Below, piece after piece: positions 6,641-12,479 of a stretch of DNA of 12,479 bases. The position numbers and the translations under genes were made by a program. The DNA lies in the NCBI GenBank assembly GCA_964506785.1, contig CAZDME010000040.1, positions 1-12,479 of the forward strand, in the 5' to 3' direction. The notes beneath the pieces were generated by a model, which was given only the letters and a program-made list of their open reading frames with translations, searched no databases and had not been told where the DNA came from. Origin of the DNA: CAZDME01 sp964506785 [NCBI: uncultured bacterium] (lineage in GTDB: Bacteria > CAZDME01 > JAYEMH01). How positions within the stretch are numbered: the first letter of the stretch is position 1; each line of letters begins with the position of its first letter.

Positions 6641-7997
6641 ATTTAAAAACTAGTTCAATGGCTTGATTGACTGTTTCTACTGGAAAAATATTTATTCTTT
6701 TAGACAACTTGGATGAGGTATTTGCTTTAGGCAGAATGATTTTTTTGAAGCCTAAACGAGCGGCTTCCTTAATTCTTAACTCCGCCTGACGCACTCCTCT
6801 TACTTCACCACCCAGCCCGACTTCACCAAAAACAGCCGTATCAGCCGAAATCGGAGCGTTTTTAAATCCCGAGATGACGGCTAAAATAAGGCCTAAATCA
6901 ACTGCCGGCTCCTCCACCTTAACCCCGCCAGCAATGTTAATAAAAACATCCTGGGTGTGAATGTGAAATCCCGCCCTTTTTTCCAAAACAGCTACGAGAA
7001 GAAGAAGGCGTTGATAATCGAATCCTTCCGAAGTCCGGCGGGGAAAACCAAAGCTGGTAGGTGACACCAAGGCCTGCACTTCTATTAACAGTGGACGGCT
7101 GCCTTCCAAACAGGCAACGACAATCGAACCGACTTTATCCCGGGAACGCTCTTCCAGAAAAAATTGCGAAGGGTTCCTAACTTCTCCTAAGCCCTCTTGA
7201 CTCATTTCAAAAATTCCAATTTCGTTAGTTGAACCGAAACGATTCTTAACGGTTCGCAGAATTCGAAAACTCGAGTGTTTTTCACCTTCGAAATAAAGCA
7301 CCGTATCAACAATATGTTCTAAAACCTTTGGCCCGGCCAAAGTCCCTTCCTTGGTAACATGACCAACGATAAAAATAGGAACGTTCAAAGTCTTGGCAAA
7401 ATACATCAATTCCGTAGTAACTTCCCTGACTTGACTGATACTGCCCGGAGCGGCAGACAAAACGGGATTATAAACAATCTGAATGGAATCAACTACGACT
7501 AAACTGGGCTTTAGTTTTTCCATGTGGCTCTTGATGTTTTCAAAATTAGTTTCAGCCAAAAAAAAGAATTCTTCCAATGACCCAATCTTCAGCCGTTCGG
7601 CCCGCATCTTCATCTGTTTCAGAGATTCCTCCCCGGAAACATATAAAACCCGGCCAAACTTTTGAGAAAACTTCGAAGAAATCTGCAATAAAAGCGTGGA
7701 TTTGCCAATTCCGGGCTCTCCGCCAATTAGAACCAGTGAGCCCGAGACCACACCGCCACCTAAAATACGGTCAAATTCTTCACAGGTAGTTGTCCGCCTC
7801 TCTTCAAGGACAGAATCAATTTCACTAATTCTTTGAGGTTTACTTCCGCTTTTTACCAGGCTTTCCTTCAATTGAACTATTTCCTCAACCAAAGTATTCC
7901 ATTGGTCGCATCCGGGACACCGTCCCAGCCAACGAAGACTTTGATAGCCGCAATTCTGACAGATAAACCTTACCCTGGCTTTATCTTTTAACATCAT
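6639..7997 (-). CDS. radA: DNA repair and branch-migration ATPase RadA/Sms
   Basis: RecA-related helicase that processes recombination intermediates (branch migration at D-loops and Holliday structures). The 452 residues show the complete domain set. An N-terminal C4 zinc finger has Cys 13, 16, 27 and 30. The RecA-like ATPase has Walker A GGEPGIGKST (92-101), Walker B LVVVD (166-170) and the RadA-specific KNRFG motif (251-255). A C-terminal Lon-protease-like domain (about 285-452) carries GEVGLGGEVRGV and has no protease function in RadA. No intein or insertion is present. The start overlaps the mlaD stop as ATGA, and a second ATG follows at once (7994-7992), so either may be used; the ribosome-binding site is weak (AGAAG), consistent with coupling to mlaD. 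Identification is very secure. Confidence 0.98.
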   Translation of the reverse strand: MMLKDKARVRFICQNCGYQSLRWLGRCPGCDQWNTLVEEIVQLKESLVKSGSKPQRISEIDSVLEERRTTTCEEFDRILGGGVVSGSLVLIGGEPGIGKSTLLLQISSKFSQKFGRVLYVSGEESLKQMKMRAERLKIGSLEEFFFLAETNFENIKSHMEKLKPSLVVVDSIQIVYNPVLSAAPGSISQVREVTTELMYFAKTLNVPIFIVGHVTKEGTLAGPKVLEHIVDTVLYFEGEKHSSFRILRTVKNRFGSTNEIGIFEMSQEGLGEVRNPSQFFLEERSRDKVGSIVVACLEGSRPLLIEVQALVSPTSFGFPRRTSEGFDYQRLLLLVAVLEKRAGFHIHTQDVFINIAGGVKVEEPAVDLGLILAVISGFKNAPISADTAVFGEVGLGGEVRGVRQAELRIKEAARLGFKKIILPKANTSSKLSKRINIFPVETVNQAIELVFK

Positions 7998-8881
7998 TTT
8001 TCTTCTTCTGTTTTTTCTATCTTCTTTTTGGCCGGTCGCCTATAAGAAGATTTTTTGGGCTTGCGGAAAAGTTTCCAGGGGTTTTCTTCAAGATCTCTGA
8101 TAAAAGCGTATAATTCGTCATAAAGCTCTTCTGAACTGACCAATTTCCCAATCGTTCCCTTTCCCGCATCCACTTTCCCCAGAACGCTTTTAAGAGAAGT
8201 CAGAGAATCGGAAAATTTGCCCATCTCGGATTTAAGCGAAGTCGAGATATCCTTGAAATTAGACACGGTAACCTTTATTTCTTCGCGACTCTCCTGACAC
8301 ATCCCATTGAGCTGAGTAAGCAAGATGTTTAGCTTTGCACTTGATTCATGGGCATTTTTTAAAATTTCCTTGATTGTCTCTTTGGCATTTGTTTCCACCA
8401 CGATGCTATTCAGACAATTGGCGATTCCATCCAATTTCTTCACCATCTCTTCACCCATCTTCATGGCTTTTTCAAACCGCACCGGATCCTTACCAACTAA
8501 AAGGCCGCCTTCGGAAATTTTAGGAGTATTGGTTGTACCCGGAGCAATTTCGATATATTTTTCGCCCAATAGTCCCATAGTGTTGATAAGAACCTCGGCA
8601 TCCTGATGAATTTCTACGCCTTTTTTTATCCAAAGAGCCAGCTCCACGCGGGTTGTTTCTCCTTTTAAAAGTTTTATTTTTTCTACCCTGCCAACCTCAA
8701 CACCGGCCACCCTGACCGGGGCACCTTTATCCAGGCCTCCGGTATAGTTAAAAACCACCTTAAACCGATAACCCTTCTCAAATAGACGAAAATCCCTGAC
8801 AAAAAGAATCATCACGCAGAGTATGAGGATACCCACCAAAGCAAATATACCAACTTTAAATTCAGGAGTTGATTTAGGCAT
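7994..8881 (-). CDS. mlaD: MCE-domain (MlaD-like) lipid transport subunit
   Basis: Periplasmic, inner-membrane-anchored substrate-binding subunit of an Mla/MCE phospholipid ABC transporter. Residues 9-28 form a single N-terminal membrane segment. The MCE domain (about 37-115) contains GAPVRVAGVEVGRVEKIKL (53-71) and GLLGEKYIEI (103-112). The remaining 180 residues are a long helical, heptad-like region, then GKGTIGKLV (240-248), NPWKLFRKP (267-275) and a very basic tail ending in EEEK. At 295 residues it is far longer than E. coli MlaD (about 183); the extra helical part resembles the C-terminal extensions of other MCE proteins that assemble into tubes or needles. The ATG has AAAGGGGGAA upstream. 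It lies after mlaE and mlaF but 90 nt from the latter, and overlaps radA by 4 nt. The lipid cargo is inferred from the family. Confidence 0.92.
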   Translation of the reverse strand: MPKSTPEFKVGIFALVGILILCVMILFVRDFRLFEKGYRFKVVFNYTGGLDKGAPVRVAGVEVGRVEKIKLLKGETTRVELALWIKKGVEIHQDAEVLINTMGLLGEKYIEIAPGTTNTPKISEGGLLVGKDPVRFEKAMKMGEEMVKKLDGIANCLNSIVVETNAKETIKEILKNAHESSAKLNILLTQLNGMCQESREEIKVTVSNFKDISTSLKSEMGKFSDSLTSLKSVLGKVDAGKGTIGKLVSSEELYDELYAFIRDLEENPWKLFRKPKKSSYRRPAKKKIEKTEEEK

Positions 8882-8914
8882 AGTTTCCCCCTTTATTTAG
8901 TATTCCGCCGCCCT

Positions 8915-8941
8915 TATCCCGGGAAAAAATATCCCGGGAAA
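8915..8941. repeat. Duplicated palindrome between mlaF and mlaD
   Basis: A 12-bp sequence, TATCCCGGGAAA, occurs twice without change (8915-8926 and 8930-8941, period 15). Each copy contains the 8-bp palindrome TCCCGGGA (8917-8924 and 8932-8939). In mlaF-mlaD mRNA the two copies could pair into a strong 8-bp GC-rich stem with a 7-nt U-rich loop. The U-run is inside the loop and not after the stem, so this is not a canonical terminator. It could stabilise the upstream mRNA, lower mlaD expression relative to mlaF, or be a protein-binding site. The repeat is plainly visible; its role is inference. Confidence 0.75.
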
Positions 8942-8971
8942 GCATAAACATAGGGAACGGAACACGCTATT

Positions 8972-9721
8972 TTAAGTATGCCCGGCAATGGGCCCATGGG
9001 CACTACCGGTAATAAATTGACGAACAACGGGATTTTTTGTGTTTTTAATCTCATCGGGAGTGCCAATTTCAATTATTTTTCCCTGATAAAGCATACCGAT
9101 GCGGTCAGCGATTCTATAAGCACTGCGCATATCATGGGTTACGGCAATAGAAGTTACCGAAAGCTTGCTGTGCAAATCTAAAATTAAATTATTAATGGCG
9201 TCGGCCATAATTGGGTCAACTCCGGTAGTCGGTTCATCATATAAAATCAACTCCGGATTCATGGCAATAGCCCTGGCTAAACCTACTCTCTTTTTCATTC
9301 CACCGCTCAGTTCTGAAGGCATTAAATCTTCGATACTTTCCAGCCCAACTAAAGCCAGCTTCTCCTTAACCAGGGTATAAATTTGCTCTTTTCCTAAACT
9401 TTGGTGCTCAATTAAACCAAAGGCTACATTCTCTCCAACGGTCAGGGAGTCAAATAAAGCCGCCCCTTGAAAAAGCATTCCAAAACGCAGACGGAGTGTA
9501 TTTAAATCCCTTTCTGACATCGTGGTAATATTCCTACCGTCAATCATAATCTCTCCAGAGTCTGGTTTTAAAATACCTATGATATGCTTAAGGAGGACAC
9601 TTTTCCCGCAGCCGCTTCGGCCAATTATAACAAAGGTTTCACCTTTGTTTATTTTGAGGTCCAACTTAGCTAAAACCTTCTTCTTGTCAAAAAATTTAGT
9701 AACCTGTCTTATGTCAATCAT
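8972..9721 (-). CDS. mlaF: Mla-type ABC transporter ATP-binding protein
   Basis: Cytoplasmic ATPase that powers the MlaE permease in phospholipid transport between the inner membrane and the outer membrane. The 249-residue protein has all ABC motifs: Walker A GRSGCGKS (34-41), Q-loop Q85 in GMLFQGAALFDSLTV, signature LSGGMKKRVGLARA (138-151), Walker B LILYDEP (158-164) with TTGVDP following, and the switch histidine H196 in VTHD. The FQGAALFDSLTVGENVAF segment is typical of MlaF/Ttg2A. The ATG start is clear from the N-terminal IDIRQVTKFF, but no strong ribosome-binding site is visible in the 43-nt gap after mlaE. A 90-nt gap with a duplicated palindrome separates it from mlaD. Identification is secure; lipid specificity is inferred from the neighbours. 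Confidence 0.95.
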   Translation of the reverse strand: MIDIRQVTKFFDKKKVLAKLDLKINKGETFVIIGRSGCGKSVLLKHIIGILKPDSGEIMIDGRNITTMSERDLNTLRLRFGMLFQGAALFDSLTVGENVAFGLIEHQSLGKEQIYTLVKEKLALVGLESIEDLMPSELSGGMKKRVGLARAIAMNPELILYDEPTTGVDPIMADAINNLILDLHSKLSVTSIAVTHDMRSAYRIADRIGMLYQGKIIEIGTPDEIKNTKNPVVRQFITGSAHGPIAGHT

Positions 9722-9764
9722 TTTTTTGCGCTAAAAACTTAACCCTTTAACGTTACCCTGTTTA

Positions 9765-10532
9765 TCAAAAAAGCAGCACTGATAAGAAGAAATCAGACAC
9801 CAGAATCAACATGCAGGAAGCAACAACCGAAATAGTAGTCGCCCGTCCGACTCCCTCGGCGCCGCCTTGGGCAATAAAACCCCGATAACAACTGACAATG
9901 GCAATTATCATTCCAAAGAAGGAGGCCTTTACCAATCCGTTAACGATATCACTGGGGTCGAGAAACTTAAGATTATCAAGAAAAAAAGTGCCATGGATAC
10001 CCATCATTTTTACACCGACGAGATACCCGCCAAAAATTCCCGTAAAATCGCTAAAAACAGTCAAAATAGGCAGAAGGGCCGTGCAGGCAATAAAACGCGG
10101 AACAACTAAATATTTCACCGGACTTACGGCCATCGCCTGCAGGGCGTCAACCTGCTCAGTAACCTTCATCGTTCCAATCTCCGCGGTAATCGCCGCCCCG
10201 ACCCTGCCCGCTAAAATCAAAGCAGTAAGAACCGGGCCTAATTCTCGCGTCATGGAAAAACCTACCACGGCCCCAATCCCTGATTCGACCGAAAGCTGGT
10301 GAAACTGATAATAGGTCTGAACAACCAAAACCATTCCGGTAAAAGCACCGGTAATCAGGACTACCGGAAGACTTTTGATGCCGATTTTTACCATCTGGTC
10401 CAGCATATTTTTCTTTTTAAAAGGAGGGGTAACCGTCCAGTAAATTGTCTCGAGAAAAAGCATGGAAATCCGGCCGAGATTATCGACTGCCTTGAGACAA
10501 TAACGACCCAAAAAATAAAAAAAATGGAACAT
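9765..10532 (-). CDS. mlaE: MlaE-family ABC transporter permease
   Basis: Inner-membrane permease of the Mla/MCE lipid transporter, dimeric in characterised systems. The 255-residue protein has the MlaE (DUF140) hallmark, SMTRELGPVLTALILAGRVG at 93-112, followed by an EIGTMKVTEQVDAL segment that forms the coupling helix contacting MlaF (EQVDAL 126-131). About five to six hydrophobic segments are visible (roughly 53-75, 86-112, 147-175, 200-220 and 232-254) plus an amphipathic N-terminus. The start ATG follows dnaB by only 5 nt, and its ribosome-binding site (GGGAG) lies in the last codons of dnaB, so expression probably depends on dnaB translation. mlaF follows after 43 nt. No mlaB, mlaC or mlaA is in the window. 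Identification is secure. Confidence 0.95.
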   Translation of the reverse strand: MFHFFYFLGRYCLKAVDNLGRISMLFLETIYWTVTPPFKKKNMLDQMVKIGIKSLPVVLITGAFTGMVLVVQTYYQFHQLSVESGIGAVVGFSMTRELGPVLTALILAGRVGAAITAEIGTMKVTEQVDALQAMAVSPVKYLVVPRFIACTALLPILTVFSDFTGIFGGYLVGVKMMGIHGTFFLDNLKFLDPSDIVNGLVKASFFGMIIAIVSCYRGFIAQGGAEGVGRATTISVVASCMLILVSDFFLSVLLF

Positions 10533-10537
10533 ATAAT

Positions 10538-11884
10538 TTAGACTCCCATCTTCATTAGATTTTCAAAACGGGCGTACTCTTCGATAAAAGCGAGTTTAAC
10601 CGTTCCGGTAGGTCCATTCCTCTGCTTACCGATAATAATTTCGGCAATCCCTTTATTCTCTTCAGTCGGGGTGTAATAGGATTCCCGGTAAATGAAACCA
10701 ACCAAATCGGCGTCCTGCTCGATGGCTCCAGATTCCCGTAAATCGGAGAGCAGAGGCCGCCGGTTTACCCGGCTTTCTACGGCACGGCTTAACTGCGAAA
10801 TAGCAATAACTGGAACGTGCAACTCCTTAGCCATTGATTTCAGAGATCGGGAAATTTCAGATATTTCCTGCTGGCGATTTTCAATTTTGCCCCTTCCCTG
10901 CATAAGCTGGAGGTAATCGACAACTACCAATTTTATATCATGCTGTGTTTTAAGACGGCGGGCTTTTGCCCTCAGTTCTAAAACAGAAATAGCCGGTGTG
11001 TCATCGATAAAAATTGCCGTTTCGGAAAGTCTGCCCGCGGCTATGGTCAATTTCGGCCAGGCTGACTCTCCTAAAAAACCGCTTAAAAGTTTCCGTCCAT
11101 TTATCCGGGCCTCAGACCAAAGCATTCTTTGCACTAACTGCTCTTTAGACATCTCTAAGCTAAAAAACGCCACGGGCATTTTTTTCTCTACCGCGACATA
11201 TTGGATAATGTTGATACAAAGCGAGGTTTTTCCCATCGCCGGCCGGCTGGCAATAACCACCAAATCCCCGGACTGAAAACCGGTAGTCAAATGGTCTAAG
11301 TCTTTAAACCCAGAGGGAATGCCGGTTACATGCTCCTTGCGGTTATATAAATCTTCAATAAGTTCAAAACTATCTTTCAGAACCTCTTTAATGGGAATAA
11401 AACTCTGTTCAATCCGCCTTTGAGCTATTTCGAAAATCATTTGCTCGGCCCGATCTAGAAGCATATCAGGATCTTCACTACTGGCATAGCTCTCGGTAAT
11501 AATCTGTGTCGCCGTATTAATCAACTGGCGAAGAAGGGATTTTTCCTTAACAATCTTAGCGTAATATTCTAAATGGGCCGAAGTAGGCACCGAATTGATT
11601 AAAGAAGTTAAATAACTTGCCCCACCTACTTCATCTAACTGCCCCATCTTTTTCAACTTGGCGGTCAACGTAATTACATCTACCGCTTCCCGACGTTCGT
11701 ATAAATCAATAATAGCCGAAAAAATCGTTTGATGAGCTTCTTTATAAAAACTCTGGGAAGAAAGTATTTCTACCGCCCGGCCGATAGCTACATCCTCTAA
11801 AAGCATTGAGCCCAGCACGGACATTTCTGCTTCGATACTTTTAGGAGAAAGTTTTTCCTTAAGAAGAACTTCCTTTTCTGCCAT
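10538..11884 (-). CDS. dnaB: Replicative DNA helicase DnaB
   Basis: Hexameric 5'-3' helicase of the replication fork that also recruits primase. Starting from the ATG at 11884-11882 the product is 448 residues. An N-terminal domain (about 10-110) carries SIEAEMSVLGSML. The RecA-like C-terminal domain has Walker A SRPAMGKTS (213-221), Walker B LVVVDYLQL (319-327), and the SQLSRAVESR...PLLSDLRESGAIEQDAD block (363-393), which includes the arginine-finger region. There is no intein, although the gene is a common intein site. The frame can be extended three codons to a GTG at 11893, but that GTG lies inside the AAAGGTGG ribosome-binding site, so the ATG is preferred. It follows rplI, a widespread bacterial pairing, and is 5 nt before mlaE. 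Confidence 0.97.
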   Translation of the reverse strand: MAEKEVLLKEKLSPKSIEAEMSVLGSMLLEDVAIGRAVEILSSQSFYKEAHQTIFSAIIDLYERREAVDVITLTAKLKKMGQLDEVGGASYLTSLINSVPTSAHLEYYAKIVKEKSLLRQLINTATQIITESYASSEDPDMLLDRAEQMIFEIAQRRIEQSFIPIKEVLKDSFELIEDLYNRKEHVTGIPSGFKDLDHLTTGFQSGDLVVIASRPAMGKTSLCINIIQYVAVEKKMPVAFFSLEMSKEQLVQRMLWSEARINGRKLLSGFLGESAWPKLTIAAGRLSETAIFIDDTPAISVLELRAKARRLKTQHDIKLVVVDYLQLMQGRGKIENRQQEISEISRSLKSMAKELHVPVIAISQLSRAVESRVNRRPLLSDLRESGAIEQDADLVGFIYRESYYTPTEENKGIAEIIIGKQRNGPTGTVKLAFIEEYARFENLMKMGV

Positions 11885-11889
11885 GATTA

Positions 11890-11897
11890 CCACCTTT
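11890..11897 (-). promoter_or_regulatory. Ribosome-binding site deciding the dnaB start
   Basis: AAAGGTGG is placed 5 nt before the ATG at 11884. The alternative GTG start (11893-11891) is part of this site, so using it would leave no ribosome-binding site of its own. Confidence 0.7.
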
Positions 11898-11932
11898 AGA
11901 TTATAGAAACCAGCTAACAGAAAACAAACTAT

Positions 11933-11970
11933 TTCTGTCTGCTTCTGAGTTCTGCCGTCTGACTTCTGAC
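11933..11970. repeat. Degenerate 7-bp tandem repeat between rplI and dnaB
   Basis: On the + strand four units in exact 7-bp register (11943-11970) read TTCTGAG, TTCTGCC, GTCTGAC and TTCTGAC, with a more degenerate fifth and possibly sixth unit to the left (from 11933). The consensus is about TTCTGAC (GTCAGAA on the coding strand). It fills nearly half of the 90-nt rplI-dnaB gap. ACAGAAA (11917-11923) and TTTCTGT (11932-11938) also form a 7-bp inverted repeat overlapping its left edge. Short heptanucleotide repeats of this kind are known in intergenic regions of some bacteria, notably cyanobacteria; whether this is one genome-wide family is inference. Confidence 0.65.
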
Positions 11971-11974
11971 TTTA

Positions 11975-12418
11975 TTATTCTTTAATCACCCAGACCTTAA
12001 GCACAGTCTTTATCTCCGGGTGAAGTTCAACTGAAATATGATAGATCCCTAAACTTTTTATCGGCTCAGCTAATTTGATCCCTTTTACAGCAATTTGCAC
12101 ACCTTCTTTGGCTAAAGCTTCGGCAATATCCTGCGAGGTTACCGAACCATAAAGTTTATTATCCGCGCCAGCTCTGGCCGAAATCGTGCAGGATATATTC
12201 TCAATTCTCTGGGACAAATTTTTCAAAGCCCCTTTTTCTTTTTCTTTGTTTCTAACTTCTTTTTTCTTTTCTTCGTCAATAATCTGCAAATTACCAGAAG
12301 AGGCTTTTAAAGCCAGTCCTTTGGGAATCAGGAAATTACGAGCATATCCCTCGGCAACCTCAACAATATCTTTTTCCTTCCCTAACCCGGAAATTTTCTT
12401 TTTAAGAATAATTTTCAT
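11975..12418 (-). CDS. rplI: Large-subunit ribosomal protein L9
   Basis: 50S ribosomal protein that binds 23S rRNA near the base of the L1 stalk and helps maintain the reading frame. The 147-residue length is typical. The N-terminal domain carries the L9 signature, KISGLGKEKDIVEVAEGYARNFLIP in positions 8-32, followed by PKGLA. A long lysine- and glutamate-rich connecting helix (about 45-72) leads to the C-terminal domain with KLYGSVTSQDIAEAL (108-122). The ATG has AAGGGA about 7 nt upstream. In many bacteria it sits between rpsR and dnaB; dnaB is present here, and what lies upstream is outside the window. Identification is secure. Confidence 0.97.
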   Translation of the reverse strand: MKIILKKKISGLGKEKDIVEVAEGYARNFLIPKGLALKASSGNLQIIDEEKKKEVRNKEKEKGALKNLSQRIENISCTISARAGADNKLYGSVTSQDIAEALAKEGVQIAVKGIKLAEPIKSLGIYHISVELHPEIKTVLKVWVIKE

Positions 12419-12479
12419 TTTTATCCCTTTTTACAATACTGGTTTATAATGTTTCGGAGAACATGACATTGTTGTTATT
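12419..12479. other. Leader region upstream of rplI, no gene recognised
   Basis: Sixty-one nucleotides lie between the rplI start and the window edge. On the minus strand one frame is open from the edge to a TAA at 12433-12431 (about 16 codons ending KPVL), and another ends at a TAA at 12446-12444. Neither tail resembles the C-terminus of ribosomal protein S18, the usual neighbour. The stretch could be the end of an upstream gene or a promoter/leader region; nothing here decides which. Confidence 0.3.

Noticed and set aside
8915-8941. Intrinsic terminator between mlaF and mlaD
   Set aside because: The GC-rich stem is strong, but the U-run is inside the loop and not after the 3' arm, and functionally linked genes lie on both sides. 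It is recorded as a repeat instead.
9898-10302. 134-codon open frame on the + strand opposite mlaE
   Set aside because: It lies wholly antisense to a well-supported permease gene and its translation shows no recognisable domain. The other + strand frames (for example 244-648, 2133-2432, 8325-8606 and 12186-12449) are likewise antisense shadows.
10538-11884. Intein or insertion in dnaB or radA
   Set aside because: Both proteins are of normal length, with ATPase motifs uninterrupted and correctly spaced.
12449-12464. Inverted repeat ATGTT/AACAT upstream of rplI
   Set aside because: Five-base AT-rich arms are expected often by chance, and no terminator or promoter context supports it.
1-12479. 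CRISPR, tRNA, rRNA, riboswitch or mobile element
   Set aside because: The window is nearly filled by twelve housekeeping genes. No gap is longer than 93 nt, and none shows cloverleaf, repeat-spacer, conserved riboswitch core or transposon-end patterns.

Overview
The window is a single, tightly packed run of housekeeping genes, all transcribed on the minus strand (right to left in these coordinates). It holds twelve complete protein genes and the first 19 codons of a thirteenth. I see no tRNA, rRNA, CRISPR array, transposase, integrase or phage gene. Base composition looks low-to-mid 40s % GC by eye. A lipid-transport (Mla/MCE) cassette implies an outer membrane, and the MEP isoprenoid pathway implies a bacterium. 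The gene order and protein style resemble uncultured Gram-negative lineages such as Omnitrophota or neighbouring candidate phyla. That placement is a guess from pattern, not a measured assignment.

In transcription order: rplI (ribosomal protein L9) and dnaB (replicative helicase) open the window, separated by about 90 nt that carry a degenerate 7-bp tandem repeat. Then come mlaE, mlaF and mlaD (permease, ATPase and MCE substrate-binding subunit of a retrograde-type phospholipid ABC transporter), with an unusual duplicated palindrome between mlaF and mlaD. Next are radA (branch-migration helicase), a YacL-type membrane PIN-TRAM protein, ispD and ispF (two MEP-pathway enzymes), hpt (purine salvage), trxB (thioredoxin reductase-like) and valS (valyl-tRNA synthetase). 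A short 5' fragment of an unidentified gene lies at the left edge.

Most junctions overlap or are under 100 nt: dnaB/mlaE 5 nt, mlaD/radA 4-nt ATGA overlap, radA/PIN-TRAM 14 nt, PIN-TRAM/ispD 19 nt, ispF/hpt ATGA overlap, trxB/valS 29-nt overlap. Several genes are therefore likely co-transcribed and translationally coupled. No convincing promoter or intrinsic terminator was found inside the run. Two genes (PIN-TRAM and ispD) start with TTG. The ribosome-binding sites favour internal ATG starts for dnaB (11884) and trxB (3768) over the longest open frames.

The radA - yacL-like - ispD - ispF block matches the well-known Firmicutes order (radA-disA-yacL-ispD-ispF) but lacks disA and has an outer-membrane lipid-transport cassette directly upstream. 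I do not see a convincing new biological system here. The points most worth a second look are this hybrid gene order, the duplicated palindrome between mlaF and mlaD, the heptanucleotide repeat upstream of dnaB, and the CGIC redox motif in the TrxB-like protein.
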